From Neisseriales bacterium (GTDB taxonomy: Bacteria; Pseudomonadota; Gammaproteobacteria; Burkholderiales; UBA11063): a stretch of 33,375 nucleotides of DNA. Under the pieces are notes generated by a model. That model saw nothing but the letters and a program-made list of their open reading frames with translations. It ran no database searches and had not been told where the DNA came from. The DNA lies in contig SSGY01000224.1 in the NCBI GenBank assembly GCA_008017145.1, positions 1 through 33,375 on the forward strand, given 5' to 3'. The position numbers and the translations under genes are program-made. The first letter of the stretch is position 1. Every line of letters begins with the position of its first letter. Below are positions 14,852 through 23,726 of this stretch, piece by piece.

Positions 14852-15889
14852 ATGAAAAAAAGAAATGTACTAAATTTAATAAAATATCATGCAGAAAAAA
14901 ATGATTCTGCTTTTCGAAATGAAGCGTATGAAATAGCGCGATACTTCGATAAAAGTAATGATTACCAACTTTCTGAATACATTATGGCTTTATTATCAGA
15001 TGCAAATACTTTTTCTCCACAAATTGATGCAAGTGAAAATATATTTGTCAAAAGAATGGAAACATCAAGTAATCCATTACCTCTTCCAAACTCAATCAAA
15101 GACAATATCCTGGGCATAATAAATGCTATTGGGCATAATGCTGGTATTAATAAATTTCTATTTGAAGGACCTCCTGGGACTGGAAAAACTGAATCAGTGA
15201 AACAAATTGCAAGAATCCTTGAACGGGAATTATTTATTGTAGATTTTGATTCAGTTATTGATAGTAAACTAGGTCAAACTTCAAAAAATATATCATTACT
15301 TTTTAGTGAAATTTCCTCTGTGACCAATCCAAATAAAGTTGTTATTTTGTTTGATGAAATAGATGCTATTGCAATTGATAGGATTAATTCAAATGATTTA
15401 CGAGAGATGGGCAGAGCAACTTCTTCTGTTTTAAAAGGACTTGATAGTCTAAATAATAATATTGTATTAATAGCAACTACCAACTTATACAAAGCATTTG
15501 ATAAGGCTTTATCAAGACGATTCGATGCTGTTATTGATTTTAGTAATTATACAAAACAAGACCTCATTGAAATTGGTGAAGCTATTTTAAACGATATGTT
15601 ACAGAAGTTTAAATTTGCCGGAAGAAATATGCGCTTGTTTAAGAAAATCCTTGAACGTATGGATGTCATCCCGTATCCAGGTGAACTTAAAAATCTTATA
15701 AGAACATCCATAGCATTTAGTGATCCAAGTAACGAGTTCGATTATTTAAAAAAACTCTATATCAATGTTAGTAAAAACAATGAAAATTTGGATTTAAAAC
15801 ACATGCAAAGTAATGGCTTTACTGTAAGAGAAATTGAAATTCTGACAGGAATCTCCAAGAGTCAAGTATCTCGTGAGTTAAAGGAGTAG
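14852..15889 (+). CDS. ietA: AAA ATPase of the IetAS two-gene system
   Basis: This 345-residue soluble AAA+ ATPase has Walker A GPPGTGKT (106-113), Walker B VVILFDEID (163-171), sensor 1 ATTN (208-211), arginine-finger SRRFD (221-225) and sensor 2 GELKNLIR (277-284). Residues 322-345 (GFTVREIEILTGISKSQVSR, then ELKE) read as a helix-turn-helix, like sigma-4 or Hin-type DNA recognition helices. The N-terminal about 80 residues are helical without a known motif. A subtilisin-like protease gene starts 6 bp downstream, the arrangement I recall as ietAS (AAA ATPase plus serine protease), described for plasmid pTiC58 as stability/incompatibility determinants and later found to give phage defence. 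About half of the Arg codons are AGA/AGG, unlike smc. The start has AAGG adjoining the ATG and GAG 9 nt upstream. Confidence 0.85.
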   Translation: MKKRNVLNLIKYHAEKNDSAFRNEAYEIARYFDKSNDYQLSEYIMALLSDANTFSPQIDASENIFVKRMETSSNPLPLPNSIKDNILGIINAIGHNAGINKFLFEGPPGTGKTESVKQIARILERELFIVDFDSVIDSKLGQTSKNISLLFSEISSVTNPNKVVILFDEIDAIAIDRINSNDLREMGRATSSVLKGLDSLNNNIVLIATTNLYKAFDKALSRRFDAVIDFSNYTKQDLIEIGEAILNDMLQKFKFAGRNMRLFKKILERMDVIPYPGELKNLIRTSIAFSDPSNEFDYLKKLYINVSKNNENLDLKHMQSNGFTVREIEILTGISKSQVSRELKE

Positions 15890-15895
15890 GTCACA

Positions 15896-18127
15896 TTGAA
15901 TAATTTACTACAATTAAAAGGAAGGTTTGAACAAGCATCTAGATCAACAGATACATTTGGACCAACTAATTTACCAGCAGGTCAATCTGTAAATATATCA
16001 AAACTACAAGGATTATTAAAAAACTTAATTGATTTACAAAAGGATTGGCAAGATCAAAACTTATTACCAGGTGCACTTATTACAGTTCATTATATTAAAA
16101 TTGCAGCTAAAAGTAATAGATTACAAGCTCTTTTAGGAAAAGGTACAAGCAACCCTCCTAATAAATCTATAGTAGGTGCCAAGTTTTCATTTGACACATC
16201 CCCAAAACATGTCATCACGCATTATGTGTCTTTGAATATTTTAACAGATTCTATAAAACAGTTAACTCATTGTATAAATATTTTAAATCAACAGTTTAAT
16301 GGAGAAATTGACCATGATATTATTGATAAAATAAATAAAAAAGAGATTCCATATAATTTTCAAACAATTGCAAAATCAAATTTTCTTAAAATTATAGTAG
16401 ATGCATACTATGTTGAAAAATTTGATGTATCTATTGAAGATGCCGTGTTTGAACATGATGCAATTATTACTATATATAAAACAGATGTAAGAACAATCCA
16501 ACTCTTAGAGAAAATAGGAATAAATATTTTGTCTAGCCGTATAATGGATGAAACAACTATTTTATTACGACCTGATGAATTAGAAATTTTAAAAACAAAA
16601 GCACCATTTTTAATATCTATGGCAGTTAGTGATTTATCTGAAATAACTAAAGATCATTTTGAGTTTATTGATGATGGTATGATTAAAATAAACTCTCCTA
16701 AAAATGAGCCGACTATTGGTGTTATTGATACCCTTTTTGATGAAAGTGTATATTTTTCAGAATGGGTAGAATATACCAATATGTTATCTAGTGATATATC
16801 AACTGATTCAGATGATTATAGACATGGTACTGCTGTAACATCAATCATTGTAGATGGACCGACATTTAATCCTCATCTAGATGATGGATGCGGCAGATTT
16901 AAAGTAAGACACTTTGGAGTCGCAAGCGGTAGCAGTTTTAACTCATTTACAATTCTTAGAAATATTAGTGAAATAGTCGCTAGAAATAGAGATATTAAAG
17001 TTTGGAATCTATCTTTGGGTTCAAAACTTGATATTAATCCTAATTTTATATCACCCGAAGCTGCCATTTTAGACAAAATACAGTTTGAAAATGATGTCAT
17101 TTTTGTAATAGCTGGAACAAATTTATCTACGGGGGAAACTCAACCTAGAGCAATTGGAACTCCAGCTGATTCAATTAATTCTATTGTGGTCAATTCTGTA
17201 GATATGAATAAACAGCCATCAAAATATAGCAGAAAAGGACCTGTCTTATCGTTTTTTATCAAACCTGATATTAGTTATTATGGTGGTGATACAACAAATC
17301 CTATGAGGGTTTGTACTCCAACAGGAGAAGCATTTGTTCAAGGAACTTCATTTGCGGCTCCTTGGATTGCTAGGAAATTATCATATTTAATAGATGTATT
17401 AGGATTGAGTAGAGAAATTGCGAAGGCACTACTTGTTCATTCTGCAACCACATGGGATAAACAACAAAGCGATCCAACATTTATTGGTCATGGTGTTGTT
17501 CCTATACATGTAAAGGATATTGCGTATAGTCAGGATGATGAAATACAATTTATCATACAAGGTATTTCTGAAAAATACGATGCGTATAATTATAATATAC
17601 CAGTTCCCGTGGCAAAAGAAAAACACCCTTTTATCGCCAAAGCTACACTTTGTTATTTTCCGGCTTGTTCACGAAATCAAGGTGTGGACTATACCAATAC
17701 AGAACTTGATATAAAATTTGGTCGATTAGATAATAAGAATACTATTAAGTCAATCAATAAAAATTATCAAACAGAGGAGTATAATCAGCACATATGGGAA
17801 GAAGATGCTCGTAGTTTTTTTCGAAAATGGGATAATGTAAAACATATACGAGATACTTTTACTGGAAAAAATAGAGAGTTGAAAGTTTATAATAACCCTT
17901 TATGGGGCTTAAGCCTTAAAACCAAAGAACGACTTGAAGAGGGATTCGGAGAAGGTCTTAAGTTTGGGATTGTAATAACACTAAAAGAAATAAATGGAGT
18001 TAATAGAATAGATGAATTTATTAAAAATGCTCAACTTAGAGGTTGGCTAGTTAATAGAATAGATGTAGATACGAGAATTAATATTTTCAACATTGCAGAA
18101 GAAGAAGTAGATTTTAATGATATATAA
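15896..18127 (+). CDS. ietS: Subtilisin-like serine protease of the IetAS system
   Basis: This 743-residue S8-family protease has no signal peptide, so it acts in the cytoplasm. The catalytic triad is complete: Asp278 (TIGVIDTLFD), His310 (DDYRHGTAVTS) and Ser485 (VQGTSFAAPW). Asn409 (VIAGTN) is the oxyanion residue. The N-terminal about 265 and C-terminal about 190 residues are extensions I do not recognise; they may hold the ATPase contact and the sensing part. It starts at TTG 15896 with AAGGAG 9 nt upstream, overlapping the ietA stop, so translation is probably coupled at a fixed ratio. In the pTi pair the protease and ATPase behave as a toxin-antitoxin unit (recalled); here the ATPase is inferred to restrain or direct the protease. 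Arg codons are mostly AGA. Confidence 0.85.
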   Translation: MNNLLQLKGRFEQASRSTDTFGPTNLPAGQSVNISKLQGLLKNLIDLQKDWQDQNLLPGALITVHYIKIAAKSNRLQALLGKGTSNPPNKSIVGAKFSFDTSPKHVITHYVSLNILTDSIKQLTHCINILNQQFNGEIDHDIIDKINKKEIPYNFQTIAKSNFLKIIVDAYYVEKFDVSIEDAVFEHDAIITIYKTDVRTIQLLEKIGINILSSRIMDETTILLRPDELEILKTKAPFLISMAVSDLSEITKDHFEFIDDGMIKINSPKNEPTIGVIDTLFDESVYFSEWVEYTNMLSSDISTDSDDYRHGTAVTSIIVDGPTFNPHLDDGCGRFKVRHFGVASGSSFNSFTILRNISEIVARNRDIKVWNLSLGSKLDINPNFISPEAAILDKIQFENDVIFVIAGTNLSTGETQPRAIGTPADSINSIVVNSVDMNKQPSKYSRKGPVLSFFIKPDISYYGGDTTNPMRVCTPTGEAFVQGTSFAAPWIARKLSYLIDVLGLSREIAKALLVHSATTWDKQQSDPTFIGHGVVPIHVKDIAYSQDDEIQFIIQGISEKYDAYNYNIPVPVAKEKHPFIAKATLCYFPACSRNQGVDYTNTELDIKFGRLDNKNTIKSINKNYQTEEYNQHIWEEDARSFFRKWDNVKHIRDTFTGKNRELKVYNNPLWGLSLKTKERLEEGFGEGLKFGIVITLKEINGVNRIDEFIKNAQLRGWLVNRIDVDTRINIFNIAEEEVDFNDI

Positions 18128-18182
18128 GTGATAATGCACAGCATGGCTAAAACTTTTGATATCCCAGCCGCAAGCTTCAATT

Positions 18183-18191
18183 TGCTATAAT
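18183..18191 (+). promoter_or_regulatory. Extended -10 promoter of smc
   Basis: TGCTATAAT, identical to the ietA element, 32 bp upstream of the smc start. No -35 at 17 bp. Confidence 0.6.
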
Positions 18192-18222
18192 AACGGACTG
18201 TTTTAATAAAAGTTATGGTTGA

Positions 18223-21200
18223 ATGAAGTTACAGCAAATTAAATTATCTGGGTTTAAGTCCTTTGTTGATAGCACCGCTATTGAAGTACACGGTCAATTA
18301 GTTGGGATTGTCGGACCGAATGGTTGCGGCAAATCGAATGTGATTGATGCGGTGCGTTGGGTCTTAGGCGAATCATCTGCGAAACAATTGCGTGGAGATT
18401 CTATGCTGGATGTAATTTTTAATGGCTCAATTAAACGTAAAGCGGTATCACGGGCAACGGTTGAACTTATTTTTGATAATAGCGCCAAATCATTGTATGG
18501 TTTATGGAATACTTACGATGAAATTTCTATCAAACGCCTGATTTCACGGCAGGGCGAATCTAATTACTATATTAATAATCAGCAAGTGCGGCGTAAGGAT
18601 ATCAACGAGCTATTTTTGGGTACTGGAGTTGGTACCAAAGGCTATGCGGTAATTGAGCAGGGCATGATTAGCCGAATTATCGAATCTAAACCGGAAGATA
18701 TGCGTTTGTATATCGAAGAAGCTGCTGGCGTTTCCAAATATCGTGAAAAGCGCAAAGAAACTCTGCAACGACTAAGTGATACTGCCGAAAACTTGCAGCG
18801 GCTGGAAGATATCCATAGCGAAATTATCAAGCAATTATCAACGCTCAAAGAGCAAGCACAAGTAGCCGAGCTACATCAGCAGCTTAATCAAGAACTAAAC
18901 ACCAAACAAACGCTGGTGATGGCGATTAAGGTTCATGATGCGAATAAGATTTTGGCGGAAGCTAATCAATTTATCCAGCATTGTGAAGATGAACTACGGG
19001 TTTTGGGTTATCAACTGGAAGAAGTTAACCAAAATCTAACTGTGGAACAAGACAAAAAAGCTATTCAAGAGCAGCGCTTACAAGATTTGATGCAACAGTT
19101 TAATGAGCTGCGGACTGCTTTGGCGCGAGTAGAAGAGCGTTACAAACATTATAGTGATTTACTCAAACGTTTTGAGAATGAATCAACGGATTTGGCGGCT
19201 AAAGAGCAGGAAATTAAGCAAGAGATTGAAGAATTAGCCATTCAAAGTGAAAATATTGCGGAGAAAATCGCCGATAATCAGTTTGAAATCAGTGAACAAA
19301 CTTTGTGTCGAGAAGAGCAGCAACAACTTGTTGAAACTCAGCAAGAAAAATACAACCAAATCGCTGAGCAAGTAAGCAATCGGCAGAGTGGCAGCGCTAA
19401 GCTCAAGCACGAGCTGGATTTATTACAAAATAATTTACGCCATAAGCAACAGCAAAAAACTAATCTGAGTACTCGTCTGGCACGCTTGCTGGAAGAGGGA
19501 AATACCCTTGATTTTGATCAAAATTATCACTTTATCAAAGAAGAGATTGAGCTAGTTGCCGAAGATTTGCTGACTAATGAAAGCTCGCTTGAACAGAAAA
19601 ATCAGCAATCAGAACAATATAAACAACAAGTTGAAAACCTACAGCGCGAACTTAATCAACAGCAGCAGTTATTGGCGGGAAGTAATGCCAAAATTGCGAC
19701 TTTAAATGACTTACTTATCAACAAAAATGATGCCGATAATAGTGATACGCTATTTACTAAAGTAGTCGGCGAACTGTGGCAAGCGCTAGAAGTTGAAGCT
19801 GGTTATGAACGAGTCCTAGAAGTGGCGCTGGGGAATTTATTGCAGTCCAAAGTGTTGGCTGATTTGAGCGAATTAAATACCACACCCAAACAGGCTTTGA
19901 ATATTTGGCTCTCTAACACACAAGCTGTCACAGTTCAAGCTGGCAGCCTAAGTGAACGCCTTAAACTCCGCGATGAAAATTTACAGGGTGTTTATGGGTA
20001 TCTAAACAACTACTATTTATTGGATAATGTCGAGCAGCATAAGCAACTTGCGCCGGGGCAATATGGCATTACCCGAGACGGGCATTTGGCAAGCCGTGAT
20101 TTTATTCGTTATCACGCCAATAGTGATGGGCATAGCTTACTTCAATATCAGCAGCAGTTACAACAAGAAGAGTTGGAACAGCAATGCTTAAGTGATATTT
20201 CCGATGAATTGCAAACAAAGCTTGCATCACAGCAACAGCTTCAGCAACAACTACACAATGACATTATCAGTCTGGATGCCAAACATAAGCGTTTATTGGT
20301 AAAGAAACATGATTTGCAGCTGGAATTTACCAAGCAAGAACAAATTTATGTGCAAAACAAACGCCATCAGGAACGAGTAGCACAAGAATCAGAATTACTC
20401 ACCCATGAAATCAGTCATTTAGATCTGGAGATTGAAGAACTAGAGCTACAGCTGGAAGATAAACATCTGGCGCATGAAGAGCTAGATTTGGCGGCTCAAG
20501 ATATTGAAATGGAACGTTTGGAGCATGAAACAGCCTTGCAATTAGCGAAAAATAAATTGCAAGATTTGGACAATAAAATCAATCGTTATATTATTGACAA
20601 TCAGTTACTCCAACAACAAAAGCTCAATGCACAAAATTTGAGTGAAGAGAAAAAGCTTTATTTGGCAGCTGCTGCGCAAAAATTAGCTGAATTGAGTCAA
20701 GAGCGACAAAGTTTTAATAGTAATGATCAGGCGCAAGAAATCATGCAGCTGCAGCAACAGATTGCTGAAATTGCCGCTCAAATGCAGGAAACTCAGCAGG
20801 GACTAGATCAATTATCGAATAAAATCATAGGCTTGAAAAATCAGGCGTCGTCCCTAAATAGTAATTATCAGCGCAATCTGGAAAAAATTAACCAGACTAA
20901 ATTTAAGCAACAAGAACAGCAGATTTTACTCTCAACCTATCAGGAAAATTTGGCAAAACTAGAGCTAACCATTCCCGAGTTGGAAGAGATGTTGCAACAA
21001 AACCAGCAAAGTTTGAGTGCATTGAGTTCGGCTTGTCGCGAATTGGAACAGCAGATTGCAGCATTAGGCTTGGTAAATCTAAAAGCGATTGAAGACTTGG
21101 CGAATGCTTCGAGCAAAGAGCAGGAGTTATTGAGTCAGATTGAGGATTTGCAAACCGCTACGGCAACTCTTCGCGATGCGATTGAGCATATTGATGGTGA

Positions 21201-21693
21201 AACCAGAACCTTACTCCAAACTACTTTTGAGAAGTTAAATCAGGCAATTGTGGTATACTTTAGGACATTGTTTGGTGGTGGCGATGCACGTTTGGCACTC
21301 ACTGATAAAGATATACTGATTGCTGGGGTGCAGATTTTTGCTGAGCCACCGGGTAAGAAAAACTCGACCATCCACCTCCTATCGGGTGGAGAAAAAGCAC
21401 TGGCGGCAATGAGTTTTATTTTTGCGCTATTTAGCCTTAATCCAGCGCCATTTTGCCTTTTGGATGAGGTTGATGCTCCGCTTGATGATGCTAATACTCA
21501 GCGTTTTTGCAATTTGGTACAAGAACTATCTTCGAAAACCCAGTTTGTTTATATTTCGCATAATCGTTTGGCGATGGAGATGGCTGATCAGTTAGTGGGT
21601 GTTACAATGCAGGAAAAAGGTGTTTCAACGGTAGTGAGCGTGAGTTTGATTGATGCGGTTAAACATGCGGCTGATGCTGTTCCTGTTGCATAG
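18223..21693 (+). CDS. smc: Chromosome segregation protein SMC
   Basis: SMC is the condensin ATPase that organises and segregates the chromosome with ScpA/ScpB. The 1156-residue protein is complete. The N-terminal head has Walker A GPNGCGKS (31-38) and the family sequence WVLGESSAKQLRG. A long Q/E/L-rich coiled coil runs about 165-500, and the hinge about 505-660 (LFTKVVGELWQALEVEAGYE). A second coiled coil (about 660-1010) leads to the C-terminal head with the ABC signature LLSGGEKALAAMSF (about 1051-1064) and Walker B CLLDEVDAPLDD (about 1078-1089). The start has only a weak GGTTGA site. Codon use (CGT/CGC, CTG) differs from the preceding ietAS pair. scpA and scpB are not in the window. Confidence 0.97.
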   Translation: MKLQQIKLSGFKSFVDSTAIEVHGQLVGIVGPNGCGKSNVIDAVRWVLGESSAKQLRGDSMLDVIFNGSIKRKAVSRATVELIFDNSAKSLYGLWNTYDEISIKRLISRQGESNYYINNQQVRRKDINELFLGTGVGTKGYAVIEQGMISRIIESKPEDMRLYIEEAAGVSKYREKRKETLQRLSDTAENLQRLEDIHSEIIKQLSTLKEQAQVAELHQQLNQELNTKQTLVMAIKVHDANKILAEANQFIQHCEDELRVLGYQLEEVNQNLTVEQDKKAIQEQRLQDLMQQFNELRTALARVEERYKHYSDLLKRFENESTDLAAKEQEIKQEIEELAIQSENIAEKIADNQFEISEQTLCREEQQQLVETQQEKYNQIAEQVSNRQSGSAKLKHELDLLQNNLRHKQQQKTNLSTRLARLLEEGNTLDFDQNYHFIKEEIELVAEDLLTNESSLEQKNQQSEQYKQQVENLQRELNQQQQLLAGSNAKIATLNDLLINKNDADNSDTLFTKVVGELWQALEVEAGYERVLEVALGNLLQSKVLADLSELNTTPKQALNIWLSNTQAVTVQAGSLSERLKLRDENLQGVYGYLNNYYLLDNVEQHKQLAPGQYGITRDGHLASRDFIRYHANSDGHSLLQYQQQLQQEELEQQCLSDISDELQTKLASQQQLQQQLHNDIISLDAKHKRLLVKKHDLQLEFTKQEQIYVQNKRHQERVAQESELLTHEISHLDLEIEELELQLEDKHLAHEELDLAAQDIEMERLEHETALQLAKNKLQDLDNKINRYIIDNQLLQQQKLNAQNLSEEKKLYLAAAAQKLAELSQERQSFNSNDQAQEIMQLQQQIAEIAAQMQETQQGLDQLSNKIIGLKNQASSLNSNYQRNLEKINQTKFKQQEQQILLSTYQENLAKLELTIPELEEMLQQNQQSLSALSSACRELEQQIAALGLVNLKAIEDLANASSKEQELLSQIEDLQTATATLRDAIEHIDGETRTLLQTTFEKLNQAIVVYFRTLFGGGDARLALTDKDILIAGVQIFAEPPGKKNSTIHLLSGGEKALAAMSFIFALFSLNPAPFCLLDEVDAPLDDANTQRFCNLVQELSSKTQFVYISHNRLAMEMADQLVGVTMQEKGVSTVVSVSLIDAVKHAADAVPVA

Positions 21694-21724
21694 CATGCTA
21701 AAGAATTAAGAGAGACAATTAAAG

Positions 21725-22282
21725 ATGAACATTGAATTAAATAATAACTTAAAAGGCAAATGTTTGATTGCAACCCCTTCAATTAGGGATGATGTATTTG
21801 GACAAAGTGTAATCTACATCACTGAGCATAGCACGGTGAGTGGTGCTGTTGGTGTAATTATTAATAAACACCTACCTGATGAGAAACGTAAATTATCTAA
21901 TCTAGATTTTAACCAATACAAAAATCAATGGGGTAAAATTCCACTATATTTTGGCGGTCCAGTCGAACTTGAAACTGGATTTGTTCTACATGAAAGTACC
22001 GATGATGAATTTGGCTGGGTTTTAACTGGTAGTCGACACAAGATTCAACAAATGGCGCAAGAAGATGTGATTAAGCCAGTAATGCTCACTGCGGGTTATT
22101 GCATGTGGGATAGTTTTCAATTAGAGCGCGAAGTTCGTCTTAATAATTGGTTGGTAATTGATAGTCCTGCAAGCCGGGTTTTGGCAACCGTTACGTCACA
22201 GAAGCGCTACCAATTAGCCCTAAGCTTGGCTGGGATTGATAATGTAGCTTACTATGATTTTAATGGCGGTGGTAATGCCTGA
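21725..22282 (+). CDS. algH: YqgE/AlgH family protein (UPF0301)
   Basis: This 185-residue soluble protein has the UPF0301 signatures: KGKCLIATPSIRDDVFGQSV (about 10-29), GAVGVIINK, IPLYFGGPVE (about 75-84) and the closing SLAGID. The biochemical function is not known; the name AlgH comes from alginate regulation in Pseudomonas. It is usually next to ruvX (yqgF), as here, where the two genes overlap by 8 bp. The start ATG at 21725 lies 31 bp after smc, so transcription from the smc promoter is possible. Confidence 0.92.
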   Translation: MNIELNNNLKGKCLIATPSIRDDVFGQSVIYITEHSTVSGAVGVIINKHLPDEKRKLSNLDFNQYKNQWGKIPLYFGGPVELETGFVLHESTDDEFGWVLTGSRHKIQQMAQEDVIKPVMLTAGYCMWDSFQLEREVRLNNWLVIDSPASRVLATVTSQKRYQLALSLAGIDNVAYYDFNGGGNA

Positions 22283-22709
22283 GGCAACTGCGAATCAGGT
22301 ATTGATGGGTTTTGATTATGGCGAAGCCCGCATCGGAGTTGGAACAGGTAATACGCTGTTAAAAATTGCTCATCCGCTAACAACCGTTACTGGTGAAGGC
22401 ATGTGGAATAAAATCGACCAACTGGAAGAACTTATAAAAAAATGGCAACCGCAGCTACTGGTGGTAGGAATTCCTAGTGCCAGTGATGACCCACAAAAAA
22501 TTCAGCTGATTAATACTATTAATAATTTTGCCAAGCGGCTTAAGCGTAAATTTAATTTGCCAGTGACATTGATCACGGAAGATTTTAGCTCTGCAGATGC
22601 CGCGATGCTGTTAGAGGAGCAGGCAATCTATGGCAAAGCGCAAAAAGGTAAATTAGATCAGTTAGCAGCTTGTGCAATTTTACAAACTTATTTCTCTGAA
22701 ATCAGATGA
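22275..22709 (+). CDS. ruvX: Putative pre-16S rRNA nuclease / Holliday junction resolvase-like RuvX (YqgF)
   Basis: This 144-residue RNase H-fold protein has its first acidic catalytic residue in GFDYGEARIGVG (about 11-22), LLVVGIPSASDD in the middle, TEDFSSADA (about 104-112) and the final Asp in GKLDQLAACAIL. YqgF is implicated in 16S rRNA 5' maturation. The frame is open from 22254, but the ATG at 22275 gives the usual MPE-type N-terminus and family length; it overlaps algH by 8 bp. The following gene overlaps its stop by ATGA, so algH, ruvX and the next gene form a compact unit. Confidence 0.92.
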   Translation: MPEATANQVLMGFDYGEARIGVGTGNTLLKIAHPLTTVTGEGMWNKIDQLEELIKKWQPQLLVVGIPSASDDPQKIQLINTINNFAKRLKRKFNLPVTLITEDFSSADAAMLLEEQAIYGKAQKGKLDQLAACAILQTYFSEIR

Positions 22710-23695
22710 TGACAGAGTACCTTAATAACTCACAATTAACAACTATCAAGCCTGAATATTCAGGGAATGAAATTAGAGATGGTAAATTTAGAAATTATCA
22801 AGCGAGCACTCCGCCGCACTGGAAACAAATTTTGCGCTGGCAATTTAGCTATCGACCACAAAAAACGCTCAACCGCTACTCACTTTATCATGTGCCTCTG
22901 ATTGAAGACCCGCAACTTTTTTATAATAATGTCCCCAAAATCTCTTGGCTAGGTCATGCCAGTTTTTTATTGACGCTAAATGGTAAGAACATCATTATCG
23001 ATCCGATCTTTGGCAAAATACCTTTAGTTAAACGTCGTGCCAAAATTCCATTTAGCCCTGAAGAATATCAACCAATTGACTATATCTTAATTAGTCATGC
23101 TCATTATGATCATCTCGACAAAAAAACACTGTGCAAACTGACTGGGTTGAATCCGCATGCCAAAATATACTGCGGATTAGCAACCGCAGAATTATTACGG
23201 AGTTGGAAAATTGCTAATCAGATAGTTGAAGCTGGCTGGTATCAACAATTTCCAATCGCGGATGATGAGATTAAGTTCTATTTTATGCCTGCACAACATT
23301 GGTCAAATCGTACGCTAAAAGATCGCAATATCCGTCTGTGGGGCAGTTTTATTATCCAGTCTCAGGCGAAAACGATTTATTTTATGGGTGATAGCGCTTA
23401 TGGTGGGCATTTTCAAGAGATTGGACAATTTTTCCCAGCGATTGACTATGCTCTTATTGGGATTGGCGCTTATACCCCGCGCTATATCATGCAAAGCAGT
23501 CACTTAAATCCAGAAGAAGCCTATCAAGCATATCTTGATTTAGGAGCGCGGCATCTGATACCAATGCATTATGCAACTTTTATTTTATCTGATGAGCCAC
23601 TTAGAGAACCAATTGAAAAAACTCGGCAGCTATTTGATGCACCAAATCAACGACTTCGTGAGTTGGCAATTGGTGAAGTATTGGTATTGAATTAA
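22706..23695 (+). CDS. MBL-fold hydrolase, NAPE-PLD/UlaG-like
   Basis: The 329-residue metallo-beta-lactamase-fold protein has WLGHASFLL (about 81-89), IIIDPIF, SHAHYDHLD (His/Asp metal ligands, about 131-139), a later PAQHWSNRT (about 192-200), FMGDSAYG and IPMHYATF near the C-terminus. This order (LGHAS, SHxHxDHxD, HWS, GDS, HY) is that of the N-acyl phosphatidylethanolamine phospholipase D-like branch rather than true beta-lactamases. The substrate in bacteria is unknown. There is no signal peptide. The ATG at 22706 overlaps the ruvX stop codon (ATGA), indicating translational coupling; the next ATG (22709) is equally possible. Confidence 0.87.
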   Translation: MMTEYLNNSQLTTIKPEYSGNEIRDGKFRNYQASTPPHWKQILRWQFSYRPQKTLNRYSLYHVPLIEDPQLFYNNVPKISWLGHASFLLTLNGKNIIIDPIFGKIPLVKRRAKIPFSPEEYQPIDYILISHAHYDHLDKKTLCKLTGLNPHAKIYCGLATAELLRSWKIANQIVEAGWYQQFPIADDEIKFYFMPAQHWSNRTLKDRNIRLWGSFIIQSQAKTIYFMGDSAYGGHFQEIGQFFPAIDYALIGIGAYTPRYIMQSSHLNPEEAYQAYLDLGARHLIPMHYATFILSDEPLREPIEKTRQLFDAPNQRLRELAIGEVLVLN

Positions 23696-23726
23696 TCTTT
23701 GAAAGAATATGGGAGCAAAATAATTC

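Noticed and set aside
14852..18127. Prophage or integrative element around ietAS
   Set aside because: No integrase, tRNA, direct-repeat attachment site or phage gene was seen; only codon use and the left hairpin hint at transfer.
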